Shown: piece after piece, positions 5,783 to 13,834 of the stretch
Numbering within the stretch: the first letter of the stretch is position 1
Layout: each line of letters opens with the position of its first letter
NCBI GenBank assembly: GCA_021777755.1
Contig: JAJYDE010000008.1
Coordinates: 78,984-119,288 of the forward strand
DNA length: 40,305 nucleotides
Direction: 5' to 3'
Source: Deltaproteobacteria bacterium
GTDB lineage: Bacteria; Desulfobacterota; Syntrophobacteria; Syntrophobacterales; Syntrophobacteraceae
The notes under the pieces: generated by a model
Databases searched by the model: none
Seen by the model: only the letters and a program-made list of their open reading frames with translations
What the model was told of the DNA's origin: nothing
Translations under genes and position numbers: made by a program

Positions 5783-8563
5783 ATGCAATCCGGACAGGTA
5801 AACGCGTCACAACTGCTGGCGTCCTTTTTGGGAAGCGTGAAAGCAAAGCTCGGCCGTTCGATTACCAATAACGATTTTTCCGGAGAATTGGCCAGGCATC
5901 TGCCAAAGGAGACGCAGGCCGCCCAACTGGATCCCATCGATACGGCCGGGTTGGTCTCACCCGACGGGCCGACTACCGAGACCAAGGCTTGCGCCACGGC
6001 AGCATCGGCTCAAGCCGAGTCCAAGAGCGGCACCCCTTTGTCTCTTCGTGAAAAATCCCTTCCAAATGCGAACGCAAAGATGACCGGGAAAAGTCTCAGG
6101 GAGGTTGCGGCAAAAAATCTTGTTGTTTCAAATCCGGCCATCGTACAGACGGTATTGGCCAAACTTAATTATTCAGCGGAGAAAAGGGACGAATGTGAAA
6201 AACTGCTTAACAAGCAGGGCCACATATCCATCCAGGATTTGAGTTCCATTTTGAATAGCGGGCGGGATGCCGGGGGGCAATCGGCCGGGCAAGTTCCGGT
6301 TGCGGCAGTGCGCACTTTGGTGGAATCTATCGTCGGCTCTTCCGACGGCGAGCGGCAAAATGGCGGCGCAGCCGTTAAGGGCAAGGAACCGGCCGTGGCG
6401 TTGAAGCCGGATGGTTCTTATACTCGCGAGGAACTGAGCGGGCTTCTTAAAAAAGTCGTTAAGGCATCTCTTAAGGACAACCCGCCGGCAAAGCTTGCAA
6501 AATTTTCATCGCAAAGCTCTTCCACTGTTGTTCCGGAAACGTCGGAAGCGCTTAAAACCGGGCAAACCAGGGAACTCGTTTCCTCTGTTCTTCCCTCGTT
6601 CATCTTCTCGGGGGATAAAGTCCCCAATGTCAAGGACTTCGGGGAGGGACGGGGCGGCAAAGTGGTGCAGGCGCCCGATTCCGGCCAGAATAGGATTCGA
6701 GGGGAGGAAGATGCGGTGAACGTAGCCTCCGGTGGATCGGACCCGATTGGCGGGGAAACGGTGGAACAGCCGGACTCATCCTCCGGGAGAGTCGCGGGTG
6801 CCGCGTCCGGCCATGGAACCCTTCCGGACGGGGGTGAAAATGCAACCCGCGGGGTTTCCGTGACGATTGCGGCCACCGAGGTTTCGGACCGGGTGAGCAC
6901 GGATTCCGAGGGGCTGACTGTTGAGGCCGCCTTGGCTGATGGGATTAAGGCCGGTATGGCCGTGCGGCGGGATGAATCCCTTGCGGCCGAGGCAATGAGC
7001 GCCGCCGGGTCTCTAAAGGATGTGCAAAATCGTGCGCAACTTGGCGGTCAGGATACGCCAATGCTTGCCAAACATATCGAGAAGTCCGTCGGTGGGAGGG
7101 AACAGTCTTCGGAGGGTGTGGTTTTGAAGAGGGCGGAGGCCAATCCGGGCGAACAGCTGATAACCATGCCTCAAATGGAAAATTCCAGTCCGGAGGGCTT
7201 TGTTTTTTACGACCGCAACCAGTCGGCGGAATTTATCAAAAATGGACGGGACACCACGCCGAGTGAGGCGGTCTCCTCCGGGCAAACCGATAACATTGTG
7301 ACTATTCTAAACTCCTACATCTCCTCCGAGGATGGGGCCGTTTCGACCGCGGATGGAAACAATCTTACAAGCGGTTCCGGTGCAAGCTCGGCAGAACATA
7401 TTTCGAACAGCTCCAAATCAGGGGAACAGGCGGCGGCGGACATGGCGGCCCGGTCCGAAATCGATGACGCCGCGGGGAAAAAGAGCATCGGCCAGGGGAG
7501 CGACCGGGGCGGCGATGTTACGCAGAGTGCTTCTGAAATGAACGTCGCCGGGCGGTTGCGCGCCGTTGAGCAGTTCATGTCGAAAGGGCAGGGGGGTGTT
7601 GCATCCGCAAAGCAGAACCACCTGACGATCGAAAATAAGGCGGCAAACGATTCCGCTCAAAACTCGGCTCAAGATGTTTCGAACAGCACCAAAGCCGGGG
7701 GGCGGGCTGATTCGGACGAAGCGGCCAGGGCCAAAGGCAACGAGATCGCATCCGCGGAGAGCATCGGGAGCGGAACAAATACCGCGGCATCCCAGTCCTC
7801 CTCGGCTTCCACCTGGTCCCTTGCCGGTCAGGAATCGATAAGCATGGCTGCCGATCTTTCAGGGCAGAGCCCCTTGTCCGGTGATGGGCAAACAATCGAT
7901 TCGTATTCAGGAAAAAAACCTTCGGAAAACCCGTCCAATACCTCCGGTGTGACGACCATCGCCCAGGTGATGTCGGCAGGCCTGGGGGGCGCGGTGGCTG
8001 CGAAACGCGCCGCGGAGGCCAACGTTGACAAAGAGCCGGTCTCCGGTCCAGGGCTCTTACAGGTCTCAGCGCCTCAGCCCCAGGCAATCAATATGCCACT
8101 TGCGGACAACTCGGCCCAAAACGGTTTTGCCTCCTATGACCCATACCGTGCCGTAGAAATGGCCAATGAGGCCCGCGAGCAGGCGGTGGGCGGCGCGGCA
8201 CGGGGGTTGGTGCTCCAGATGGATTCCGAGGCCCTTGGAAAGATCAATCTGAAAGTCCAGGCCAAGAAGGGTGAAATCTCGGTGGAAGCGTTGACGCAAA
8301 ACGAACCTGCCAGACAGGCCCTTATGAGCCACACGGTTCAACTTCGCGAGGATCTGAGAACCCAGGGGCTTGTGCTGGAAAAATTCATGGTCGACGTTGG
8401 CGGTGGTAATCCGGGAGGGAAAAACGGGGACGAAACCCACCAGCCCGGAAATAAGCGCGGGGGCGTATCGAAGACCGCGGAAGTGCGCGCGGCCAAAACA
8501 TCCGAAGCTCCCGTTCAGGCCGCCGCACCGGCGGGCGGAGCGCGTCTGAGTATCTTTGCCTGA
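5783..8563 (+). CDS. fliK: Flagellar hook-length control protein FliK, unusually long
   Basis: FliK is exported during hook growth, measures hook length and switches FlhB specificity to late substrates. The conserved C-terminal Flg_hook domain lies at about residues 815-880 (LVLQMDSEALGKINLKVQA, then LREDLRTQGLVLEKFMVDV). At 926 residues it is roughly twice the enterobacterial size; the middle is Ser/Gly/Ala-rich and disordered-looking. That middle contains diverged internal repeats: HISNSSKSGEQ near residue 539 matches DVSNSTKAGGR near 631, and TMPQMENSSPEGF near 461 matches NMPLADNSAQNGF near 770. ATG 5783 has AGGA eight to eleven bases upstream. A sigma-54 promoter precedes it. It is monocistronic in appearance, since the next genes run on the other strand. 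Confidence 0.92.
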   Translation: MQSGQVNASQLLASFLGSVKAKLGRSITNNDFSGELARHLPKETQAAQLDPIDTAGLVSPDGPTTETKACATAASAQAESKSGTPLSLREKSLPNANAKMTGKSLREVAAKNLVVSNPAIVQTVLAKLNYSAEKRDECEKLLNKQGHISIQDLSSILNSGRDAGGQSAGQVPVAAVRTLVESIVGSSDGERQNGGAAVKGKEPAVALKPDGSYTREELSGLLKKVVKASLKDNPPAKLAKFSSQSSSTVVPETSEALKTGQTRELVSSVLPSFIFSGDKVPNVKDFGEGRGGKVVQAPDSGQNRIRGEEDAVNVASGGSDPIGGETVEQPDSSSGRVAGAASGHGTLPDGGENATRGVSVTIAATEVSDRVSTDSEGLTVEAALADGIKAGMAVRRDESLAAEAMSAAGSLKDVQNRAQLGGQDTPMLAKHIEKSVGGREQSSEGVVLKRAEANPGEQLITMPQMENSSPEGFVFYDRNQSAEFIKNGRDTTPSEAVSSGQTDNIVTILNSYISSEDGAVSTADGNNLTSGSGASSAEHISNSSKSGEQAAADMAARSEIDDAAGKKSIGQGSDRGGDVTQSASEMNVAGRLRAVEQFMSKGQGGVASAKQNHLTIENKAANDSAQNSAQDVSNSTKAGGRADSDEAARAKGNEIASAESIGSGTNTAASQSSSASTWSLAGQESISMAADLSGQSPLSGDGQTIDSYSGKKPSENPSNTSGVTTIAQVMSAGLGGAVAAKRAAEANVDKEPVSGPGLLQVSAPQPQAINMPLADNSAQNGFASYDPYRAVEMANEAREQAVGGAARGLVLQMDSEALGKINLKVQAKKGEISVEALTQNEPARQALMSHTVQLREDLRTQGLVLEKFMVDVGGGNPGGKNGDETHQPGNKRGGVSKTAEVRAAKTSEAPVQAAAPAGGARLSIFA

Positions 8564-8619
8564 CCCGCAAATCAGTCGTGAATGTGTGATAGTGCCTGTG
8601 ATCCCAAGTTCGAGCACCT

Positions 8620-8638
8620 CCGAGACCCGCGGTCTTGG
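8620..8638 (+). terminator. Possible fliK terminator hairpin
   Basis: CCGAGACC and GGTCTTGG form an 8-bp stem (one G-U pair) around a 3-base loop, 57 bases after the fliK stop. It is followed by TTGCTGTTCTTTC, a weak T-rich tail. Confidence 0.45.
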
Positions 8639-8876
8639 TTGCTGTTCTTTCATCCCCGTGTGAAGGTGGCGGAAAGCCGCTTCATCCCGGAGGGTGTAAG
8701 AAATGTGCGGGTTGTCGGAGTTTCGAAAGACAAATCCTACCCGCCTGCGAAACTAGTGTGAGATCCCGTAAATTGGCTGATACAAAACGATAGCACTTTT
8801 CATGCTCCAGGCAGGTCCAGACAGTCTGGCAGACTATCACGGAACGTAGGGGACGTCACACTGGTAGTGGAAACGC
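8639..8876. other. Intergenic sequence without a recognisable gene
   Basis: Nothing codes convincingly on either strand. It includes a small AGTCT-GGC-AGACT palindrome near 8833-8845. It may be decayed downstream sequence of the cbiM remnant, but I could not read any further CbiM residues in it. Confidence 0.4.
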
Positions 8877-9200
8877 CGTAAAGCTCCAATGGCCTCAGTC
8901 TCCGAACAGCAATGGCCGGAGGGGGAGAGCAATCGTAATACAAATCATTTTCGCCAACGGGCCCGGCACCACAGCGAGCAGCCCCCCCCCGACCGCATGA
9001 GCGGAAGTCCCGCCGGGAATCGGCACGTTGTACAACACTTTGGTGAAGGAAAAAGCCGCCCCGATGGCCATCAGGGGAACATGCCGGGATTTGACCCGGT
9101 ACTTGACTTTTTTAGCCCCGGCAGTCCATGGTGGAAACCATCACGGCCCCCGGGCCCCAAGCATGTGGAAGGGCTCGAACAGCTGTCGGGCAATATGTGT
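8877..9200 (-). pseudogene. Degraded cbiM (cobalt ECF transporter S component)
   Basis: Read on the minus strand from 9119, one frame gives AKKVKYRVKSRHVPLMAIG, then AAFSFTKVLYNVPIPGG, then TSAHAVGGGLLAVVPGPLA, ending PLLFGD followed by TGA and GHWSF. This follows the CbiM/NikM membrane protein (VPLMG.. AAF..., IPGGTS.H..GG.L.A...GP, LLFGDGG). The N-terminus is legible only in a shifted frame upstream (9197 onward: HIA, one extra C, DSCSSPS, compare MHMADALLSP), and the initiator ATG reads ACA. The TGA stands where a Gly codon of GDGG is expected, and the downstream half of the gene is missing. So there is a lost start, at least one frameshift, an in-frame stop and a 3' truncation. It sits directly after the flgDE terminator. 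Confidence 0.65.
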
Positions 9201-9222
9201 CGCCAAGCCTTCGCGTAAGCAC

Positions 9223-9283
9223 AAAAAAAGACCACGAAATTCCTCTGCTCCACCAGGGTGGAAGACAAAAGATCTTCGTGGTC
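9223..9283 (-). terminator. Terminator of the flgD-flgE operon
   Basis: On the minus strand GACCACGAA (9283-9275) pairs with TTCGTGGTC (9238-9230), enclosing an inner perfect hairpin TCCACC-CT-GGTGGA (9262-9249). Seven Ts follow (9229-9223). It lies about 180 bases beyond the flgE stop, in the right orientation. Confidence 0.7.
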
Positions 9284-9466
9284 TCGGGATTACGCATCAA
9301 GCCGGGCGGCGCCTGCGAGAGCCTGCGGCCTTCCTGGCCGAAATAATTTCATGGTTCGCTTCGCAAACGCCTCCCGTTTGATAGCCTGCCAGATGGCACT
9401 CGGGGACGGCGCGGTCAATGCCGAGATAGTCTGGTCCATTCGGATGAAGACGCCGCAAGTGCCTCC

Positions 9467-10258
9467 TTATCCGGCGATCAGACCTACCACGGTCTGGAGC
9501 AGTGTGTCGCCCGTGACAATGGATTTGGAGTTTGCCTGGTAATCGGCCTGATAATTGATCATGTTCACCATCTGTGTGGTGAGGTCGACATTCGAGCCTT
9601 CCAGCGCCCCTGAAATCACCGTGCCCGCCTGCCCGGCGCCCGCGGCCTGCACCGTGGCCGTTCCAGAGTTGGGGCCTGTGGTTACCAGGTTGTTTCCAAC
9701 CGAGACCAAACCGCTGGGGTCGGAAAATGTGGTGATTCCGATCTGGTCTATCGATACCTGCGTTCCGTTGGTTTCCACTCCGTAGACACTGCCGTACTGG
9801 TCGACGGAATAGCTACTGTAGGTCTTTCCCGTTGGCGGGTTGAGATTGATGGCACTCCCCGCGGTGTCGAGCACCTCGTTGTTATCCATATCCGTGAGAT
9901 ATCCGGCCGAGTTTACCTGGAACGCCCCGTCCCTGGTATAGTAATCGGCGGCCGTGGTGGTGTTTTGGAGTTTGAAGTAGCCGCCCCCCTGGATCATCAA
10001 ATTCGACCACACGTTGGTCTGCATTTCAGCCCCCGTGCTTTGGTCCGAGGTCTTGTCGAGTATCGTCGCCCCCACGCCTTCGGCCGTATTGTCGCTGTAG
10101 ACCGTGGGCATATAGCCGCTCACCAGGTCGCCGAAATCGAGAGTCTGCGATTTGAAGGCCGTGGTATTGGCGTTGGCGATGTTGTCGCTTACAACCGACA
10201 GGGCGTCATTGAAGGTGTTGAGGCCTGAAATTGCCGTGTACATCATGTTGGCAGCCAT
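9467..10258 (-). CDS. flgE: Flagellar hook protein FlgE-like, short form
   Basis: The 263-residue protein has the flagellar rod/hook N-terminal motif (MYTAISGLNTFNDALSVVSDNIANANTTAFK), the central hook segment with YTRDGAFQVNSAGYLTD, and the matching C-terminal coiled region (LTTQMVNMINYQADYQANS). The position immediately after flgD points to FlgE, but most FlgE proteins are 400 residues or more; this one is FlgG-sized and would lack the outer D2-type domain. It might therefore be a second rod- or hook-like protein, with the main hook gene elsewhere. GGAGAA lies upstream of ATG 10258 (minus strand). It ends about 180 bases before a strong terminator. Confidence 0.8.
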   Translation of the reverse strand: MAANMMYTAISGLNTFNDALSVVSDNIANANTTAFKSQTLDFGDLVSGYMPTVYSDNTAEGVGATILDKTSDQSTGAEMQTNVWSNLMIQGGGYFKLQNTTTAADYYTRDGAFQVNSAGYLTDMDNNEVLDTAGSAINLNPPTGKTYSSYSVDQYGSVYGVETNGTQVSIDQIGITTFSDPSGLVSVGNNLVTTGPNSGTATVQAAGAGQAGTVISGALEGSNVDLTTQMVNMINYQADYQANSKSIVTGDTLLQTVVGLIAG

Positions 10259-10347
10259 CTGGTTCTCCTTTTTTTTGAATATGCCGATCAGATATTATCG
10301 AATGCGATTCCTTGTTCTTCCGTCGCGGTCCGGCCGAAAAGCACCCC

Positions 10348-11070
10348 CTAGTTGGAGTTGACCCCCAATACGTTCGACACCGGAATCTGCGCTCCGTTCA
10401 CACCCGAGAGCGTATAGGTCGGAGGACTCGCGCTCAGGTTGCACGATGACACCTGCCCCTGGACGGTGGTCTGGACCGCCGCGGCCGCCGAAGACCCGTC
10501 CGACGGGGTGGCCGTGACGGTTACCGTGTAGGAACCGTCGGCCACCGTGCTTCCGCTCGAATCCGTTCCCGTCCATGGCACGCTGTAGGAGCCGGCGTTC
10601 TGTGCCCCGATGTTTCCCGAATAGATCGTATTGCCGTTGGAATCCGCAACCGTGTAAGTGACGGTCGAAGGTTTTGAAAGCGCGTAATTGAGGCTGTTTG
10701 CGAGCGTGCCTGAACTGAGGCTCATCGAGTTGTCCTGGGCCGTAATGGTTTTGCCCACCAGCGACAGGATCTGGCTGTTGTTTATTCCGCCCGAATACTG
10801 CTCGATGCCGTTCAGTTGCGAGGTGGCCTGCGTCAACTGTTCCACCGTGGTGAATTGGGCAAGCTGGGAGGCCAGTTGGTAGGATTGCATCGGATTGGTC
10901 GGATCCTGATTTTGCAACTGGGCCGTGAAAAGCGTCAGAAAATCCTGTTCGTTCAACGTATTGGCCGGTGTCGTGCCGGAGCTGCCGCTCCCGATTCCCA
11001 GATAATTCGAGCCGATACCCGGCATCACTTGCGTGGTGCTTGTAGAACCGCTGGTGGTTGAAGTAGACAT
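10348..11070 (-). CDS. flgD: Flagellar hook assembly (scaffold) protein FlgD
   Basis: FlgD caps the growing hook and allows FlgE subunits to polymerise. The 240-residue protein has the typical N-terminal region NEQDFLTLFTAQLQNQDP followed by a Q-rich helix (LASQLAQFTTVEQL). It also has an FlgD Ig-like/FnIII domain (TVTYTVADSNGNTIYSG ... WTGTDSSGSTVADGSYTV). The start ATG at 11070 has GAGGAG six bases upstream; the frame is open further up, but that would place the start upstream of the predicted transcription start near 11145. The Ser/Thr/Gly-rich N-terminal linker is typical of export substrates. It is transcribed with flgE, opposite to all other flagellar genes in the window. Confidence 0.92.
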   Translation of the reverse strand: MSTSTTSGSTSTTQVMPGIGSNYLGIGSGSSGTTPANTLNEQDFLTLFTAQLQNQDPTNPMQSYQLASQLAQFTTVEQLTQATSQLNGIEQYSGGINNSQILSLVGKTITAQDNSMSLSSGTLANSLNYALSKPSTVTYTVADSNGNTIYSGNIGAQNAGSYSVPWTGTDSSGSTVADGSYTVTVTATPSDGSSAAAAVQTTVQGQVSSCNLSASPPTYTLSGVNGAQIPVSNVLGVNSN

Positions 11071-11155
11071 CACTATCTCCTCGCTGGCCTTTCGGTGAGT
11101 TTCGCAGCCTGAGCTGCCGCAAAGCCCGTAGTTCGATGTGTTACCCGTCGGAAGA

Positions 11156-11170
11156 GCAATAGGCGGGCCA
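11156..11170 (-). promoter_or_regulatory. Sigma-54 promoter of flgD-flgE
   Basis: On the minus strand TGGCCCG-CCTA-TTGC matches the RpoN consensus with one change and exact spacing. The predicted start near 11145 gives a leader of about 75 bases before flgD. Confidence 0.72.
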
Positions 11171-11493
11171 GAAGGGCGCATTTAAAAAAAACCGAATGAA
11201 TATGCATTGTTACCTTTTTATGCCGCAGGCCGCCGTTTCCCCGTGGAGGGAAATTTTTCCTACCGGCCTGCACATTTTTCCAGTTTTGGTCTCAAAATCA
11301 TGGGAGGTCTTTCGGTGTCCTAAAAAAATGGTTCGAAGAAGGTCAAAAAACCTTTGCTCCAAGGAATGGGGAAGTTTTGCGTCAAAAGCTTGACCTGAAA
11401 ATCGGGTTAAGCGGCATCTTTTTATGGCGTGCGCCGCCCGGGCTTGGCGGTGATTGCATCCAAAGGGCTTTGGTGCTTGGCATTGAAGCTCCG
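11171..11493. other. Divergent intergenic region between the flgD and fliL promoters
   Basis: No gene is supported on either strand. The two -24/-12 promoters fire outward from this region, so any sigma-54 activator binding sites serving both operons would be expected here, but I could not identify a clear activator motif. Confidence 0.4.
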
Positions 11494-11509
11494 TGGCATG
11501 TTCATTGCT
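11494..11509 (+). promoter_or_regulatory. Sigma-54 promoter of the fliL-fliA operon
   Basis: TGGCATG-TTCA-TTGCTT matches the RpoN consensus with one change and correct spacing (GG 11495-11496, GC 11507-11508). The start near 11520 leaves a leader of about 85 bases before fliL. Confidence 0.78.
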
Positions 11510-11603
11510 TTTCTGATGGCTCGAAAGATGAAAAGTGGCGTTCAAGGGGATTTGCCGCGTCAAAAAGATCGGGCTCCGCCCTTTAGAGGAAGGTTGAAGG
11601 AAA

Positions 11604-12065
11604 ATGGCCGCAGACCAGGATGCAAAAGAAGTGAAGAAAGGCTCGGGCAAGCTCCTTATCATAATACTGGCTGTGGTTGTGCTGCTTGGGGCCGGGGGAG
11701 CCGTCTACTATTTGAAGTTTATGAGAGCCGCGTCGTCAGGTGCCGCGGTCGCCAAGAAGGAGAAGCCGGTTGCCTACGCCTTGCCGACATTTCTGGTCAA
11801 CCTGGCCGACCCCGGGGGCAAGCGATTTCTCAAGGTCACGATGAATTTGGAACTTAGCACCAAAGAGGCTACCGATGAGTGCAAGTCGAAGGACGCCCAG
11901 TTAAGGGACCTCATTTTGACAGTGCTTAGCAGCCAGGAGTCGGGCGATATCGTTTCTCCGGGTGATAAGGTTCGCCTTAAAAATCAGTTGGTCAAGGCCT
12001 TGAATCGGATACTTGCCACGGGCAAGGTTGAGGAAATCTATTTTACCGATTTTCTAATCCAGTAG
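11604..12065 (+). CDS. fliL: Flagellar basal-body-associated protein FliL
   Basis: FliL is a single-span inner-membrane protein that surrounds the stator units and supports torque. The 153-residue protein has a short cytoplasmic N-terminus, a transmembrane helix at about residues 17-37 (LLIIILAVVVLLGAGGAVYY) and a periplasmic domain with FLVNLADPGGKRFLKVTMNLEL and a final IYFTDFLIQ, both diagnostic. AAGGA lies upstream of ATG 11604. It is the first gene of the export/switch operon, followed by fliM after 55 bases. A second FliL-like protein is encoded at 21890 at the other end of the same operon. Confidence 0.93.
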   Translation: MAADQDAKEVKKGSGKLLIIILAVVVLLGAGGAVYYLKFMRAASSGAAVAKKEKPVAYALPTFLVNLADPGGKRFLKVTMNLELSTKEATDECKSKDAQLRDLILTVLSSQESGDIVSPGDKVRLKNQLVKALNRILATGKVEEIYFTDFLIQ

Positions 12066-12120
12066 TGAACACGGCGGCCGGCTCTGATTCCACCGGTCGG
12101 AAGAGAAAGTTTGCGCCCTC

Positions 12121-13101
12121 ATGGAAAAAATACTTTCCCAGGATGAAGTCGATGCCCTGTTGAGGGGACTTTCCGACGGCGAAATCGAGGGAAGCAAAGA
12201 AGCCGCCAAGGAACCCGATAACGTTCGTTCGTTTGATCTGGCAAACCAGGACCGGATCGTGCGCGGGCGAATGCCGACCCTGGACATCATAAATGACAGG
12301 TTCGCCAAGCTCCATCGCATTTCTCTTTCCGGCGCCCTGCGCAGAATGCTCGATATTAGCGCATGCCAGGCCGAAATGATAAAATTCGGAGAGTTCACCC
12401 GGACTCTTCCTGTTCCTACCAGCCTGCACATTCTCAAGATGGAGCCGCTAAGAGGCCACGCTTTGTTCATGATAGAAAGCCGCCTGATTTTCAACCTTGT
12501 CGATTGCTTTTTCGGAGGCACCGGGAAGGGCAGCTACAAAATAGAGGGGCGCGACTTCACCTCCATTGAATACCGCGTCATAAACAAAGTGGTAAGGCAG
12601 GTCCTGCTGGATCTCGATCAGGCTTGGCAGCCCATCATTCCGCTTTCTTTCGTCTTCGTCAGATCCGAAATCAATCCGCAATTTGCAACCATCATTCCTC
12701 CAACCGACGTTGTCATAGTGGTCCGGTTCGAGTTGGAGATGGACCGCTTGATGGGGCGGATGGCCATCGTGCTTCCATACTCCACAATTGAACCGATCCG
12801 ATCGAAGCTCTATGCCAGCTTCCAAAGCGACCAGCTCGAAATTGACGAGCAGTGGATATTGCGCCTTAAAAAACTCATTCGCGAAGTGCCGGTGAACCTG
12901 ACCGCCGAGCTTGGCAGTGCTGTGCTCAAAGGCGAAGATCTGATGAATATGGACATCGGCGACGTCATTGTGCTCGACAACGATGCGGACCGTCCGATTA
13001 TCGTCAAGGTGGAAGGGGTTCCCAAGCTGACTGCAACGGCCGGGATCTGCCGAGGGAAAATCGCGTTCCAGGTCGAGGGCGAAATGGGAAGCGGATTATG
13101 A
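12121..13101 (+). CDS. fliM: Flagellar motor switch protein FliM
   Basis: FliM forms the C-ring and binds phosphorylated CheY. The 326-residue protein begins MEKILSQDEVDALLRGL, the conserved CheY-P-binding peptide (LSQ.E.DALL). It has the middle FliM domain (about 50-230, including FDLANQDRIVRGRMPTLDII) and a C-terminal SPOA domain (about 250-320). The N-terminal motif fixes the start at ATG 12121 even though only a weak GGAAG sits upstream at a long spacing. The intact CheY-binding peptide implies that a chemotaxis pathway acts on this motor, although no che genes are in the window. Confidence 0.95.
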   Translation: MEKILSQDEVDALLRGLSDGEIEGSKEAAKEPDNVRSFDLANQDRIVRGRMPTLDIINDRFAKLHRISLSGALRRMLDISACQAEMIKFGEFTRTLPVPTSLHILKMEPLRGHALFMIESRLIFNLVDCFFGGTGKGSYKIEGRDFTSIEYRVINKVVRQVLLDLDQAWQPIIPLSFVFVRSEINPQFATIIPPTDVVIVVRFELEMDRLMGRMAIVLPYSTIEPIRSKLYASFQSDQLEIDEQWILRLKKLIREVPVNLTAELGSAVLKGEDLMNMDIGDVIVLDNDADRPIIVKVEGVPKLTATAGICRGKIAFQVEGEMGSGL

Positions 13102-13182
13102 GTCGGGGAAGGTCGTGAGACGGCGGAAACGGCAACGCCTCTTCTTTTGTGTATCCAAAATGTCTTATGAGGTGAAATGACA

Positions 13183-13500
13183 ATGGACAACGAGCAGGCT
13201 CAATTCCCCAGTCTTGAAAAAGGGCAAGGACAAAAGAGCGCGAAGGACCTCGATTTCCTGTTGGACATCCCGCTTGAAATCTCGGTCGAACTTGGACGGA
13301 CCAAGATTTTGGTCAACGAGTTGCTCCAACTCGGGCAAGGCTCTGTTGTCGAGCTTAGCAAACTGGCCGGCGAACCCCTTGAGATTTTTATAAACCAGAA
13401 GCTCATAGCCAGGGGGGAGGCGGTGGTGGTCAATGAAAAATTCGGGGTCAGAATAACTGATATAGTAAGCCCCACCGAACGTGTGAAACAACTGGGTTGA
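13183..13500 (+). CDS. fliN: Flagellar motor switch protein FliN
   Basis: FliN forms the bottom of the C-ring. The 105-residue protein has a short variable N-terminus and a complete SPOA domain (LDIPLEISVELGRTKILVNEL, then GSVVELSKLAGEPLEIFINQ). Two in-frame ATGs exist at 13177 and 13183. The AGGTGA at 13170-13175 is seven bases from the second and only one from the first, so I chose 13183. It lies between fliM and fliO in the operon. Confidence 0.94.
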   Translation: MDNEQAQFPSLEKGQGQKSAKDLDFLLDIPLEISVELGRTKILVNELLQLGQGSVVELSKLAGEPLEIFINQKLIARGEAVVVNEKFGVRITDIVSPTERVKQLG

Positions 13501-13531
13501 AGCGCGCCTCACCAATGGAGGTGTGGAACAA

Positions 13532-13834
13532 ATGACATCAGCATTGCTGCTTTTGAAAACCATGGGTGCTCTGGTACTGGTTCTGGGTCTTTTTGTCGCC
13601 CTCGTCTACGCCTTGAAGCGATGGGGGAAAATGCCCGGAAGCCCCGTTGTGAAGACAATGGAAGTCCTGGGCCGTCAATCGTTCGGACCCCGCCATCACC
13701 TGATCATTGTCAAAATCTCCGGGGAGCGCAATGTCCTGGTAGGTATTTCGCCTCAGAACATGAGCCTTCTTTGCTTGAGCGAACCGGCGGCGCGGGCGGG
13801 AAATCATCCCCCGCACGCGGACGAATGCTTATGA
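13532..13834 (+). CDS. fliO: Flagellar biosynthesis protein FliO
   Basis: FliO helps assemble the FliP ring of the export gate. The 100-residue protein has one N-terminal transmembrane helix (about residues 10-30, LVLVLGLFVALVYALKRW) and a small cytoplasmic domain with VLGRQSFGPRHHLIIVKISG and RNVLVGISP, the usual FliO signature. GGAGGTG at 13517-13523 is eight bases from ATG 13532. An in-frame GTG at 13523 overlaps that ribosome-binding site and is less likely. Its stop overlaps the fliP start (ATGA at 13831-13834), indicating translational coupling. Confidence 0.88.
   Translation: MTSALLLLKTMGALVLVLGLFVALVYALKRWGKMPGSPVVKTMEVLGRQSFGPRHHLIIVKISGERNVLVGISPQNMSLLCLSEPAARAGNHPPHADECL

Noticed and set aside
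9223-9283. Nested hairpins as a metal-sensing riboswitch of the cbiM relic
   Set aside because: The structure ends in seven Ts and lies after flgE in the right orientation, so a terminator explains it; no riboswitch core motif was found.
13621-13830. A longer fliP starting inside fliO
   Set aside because: The extra residues are fliO read in another frame; the signal peptide and ATGA overlap fix the start at 13831.
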